Source: Bryobacterales bacterium | GTDB lineage: Bacteria > Acidobacteriota > Terriglobia > Bryobacterales > Bryobacteraceae | DNA length: 6,476 nucleotides | Assembly (NCBI GenBank): GCA_020853155.1 | Contig: JADYZL010000320.1 | Coordinates: 1 to 6,476, forward strand | Reading direction: 5' to 3' | Part shown: positions 6,425 to 6,476 of the stretch, piece by piece | Numbering within the stretch: the first letter of the stretch is position 1 | How the letters are laid out: each line of letters begins with the position of its first letter | Program-made: the position numbers and the translations under genes | The notes under the pieces: model-generated | Told to the model about the DNA's origin: nothing | The model's database searches: none | Seen by the model: only the letters and a program-made list of their open reading frames with translations

Positions 6425-6462
6425 TGCAATTTTGATGACTCCGATTGCATCCGAGGGTCATC
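6425..6462. promoter_or_regulatory. Overlapping inverted repeats upstream of the kinase operon (candidate operator)
   Basis: Two interleaved dyads lie 26-63 bp upstream of the kinase ATG. TGCAAT (6425-6430) and ATTGCA (6444-6449) are perfect 6-bp arms 13 bp apart. GATGACTC (6434-6441) and GGGTCATC (6455-6462) match as arms at 7 of 8 positions, also 13 bp apart. Spacing suits a dimeric helix-turn-helix protein on one face of the DNA, so autoregulation by the operon's own XRE-type regulator is conceivable. No confident -35/-10 pair was found in 6400-6476. Short dyads also occur by chance. Confidence 0.3.
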
Positions 6463-6476
6463 GATTACCGTGACAC

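Overview
The window is about 6.5 kb of GC-rich (low 60s percent by eye), densely coded bacterial chromosome. It holds one partial gene and five complete genes, with no RNA gene, mobile element or CRISPR array that I can see. The gene mix suggests Acidobacteriota, perhaps the Bryobacterales/Solibacter group. The pointers are the end of a Gfo/Idh/MocA oxidoreductase, a sugar isomerase-like TIM barrel with a twin-arginine leader, a large YjhG/YagF dehydratase, and a TAnnnT box just upstream of a start codon that lacks a usable Shine-Dalgarno. This assignment is an inference from style, not from a search.

Left part (1-3327): a sugar and sugar-acid metabolism cluster. The 3' end of a Gfo/Idh/MocA-type oxidoreductase (+) converges on a secreted-looking sugar phosphate isomerase/epimerase-like protein (-). 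That gene diverges from a full-length YjhG/YagF-family D-xylonate-type dehydratase (+) across a roughly 130-bp intergenic region that carries candidate promoters for both directions. The protein families point to oxidation, isomerisation and dehydration of carbohydrates or their aldonic acids. The three genes are not one transcription unit.

Middle (3396-4175): a complete exodeoxyribonuclease III (XthA/ExoA-type AP endonuclease), 68 bp downstream of the dehydratase on the same strand. All the expected catalytic residues are present. It converges on the next operon across a short GC-rich hairpin.

Right part (4211-6399, minus strand): a two-gene two-component operon. A membrane histidine kinase with two transmembrane segments, an extracytoplasmic loop of about 95 residues, a HAMP-like linker and HisKA plus HATPase_c is followed, with a 4-bp ATGA overlap, by a response regulator. 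The regulator joins a normal CheY-like receiver to a Cro/CI (XRE)-type helix-turn-helix, an uncommon output domain for a response regulator and the most interesting feature here. Overlapping inverted repeats lie upstream of the kinase gene and are candidate operator sites. The signal sensed and the genes controlled cannot be read from the window.
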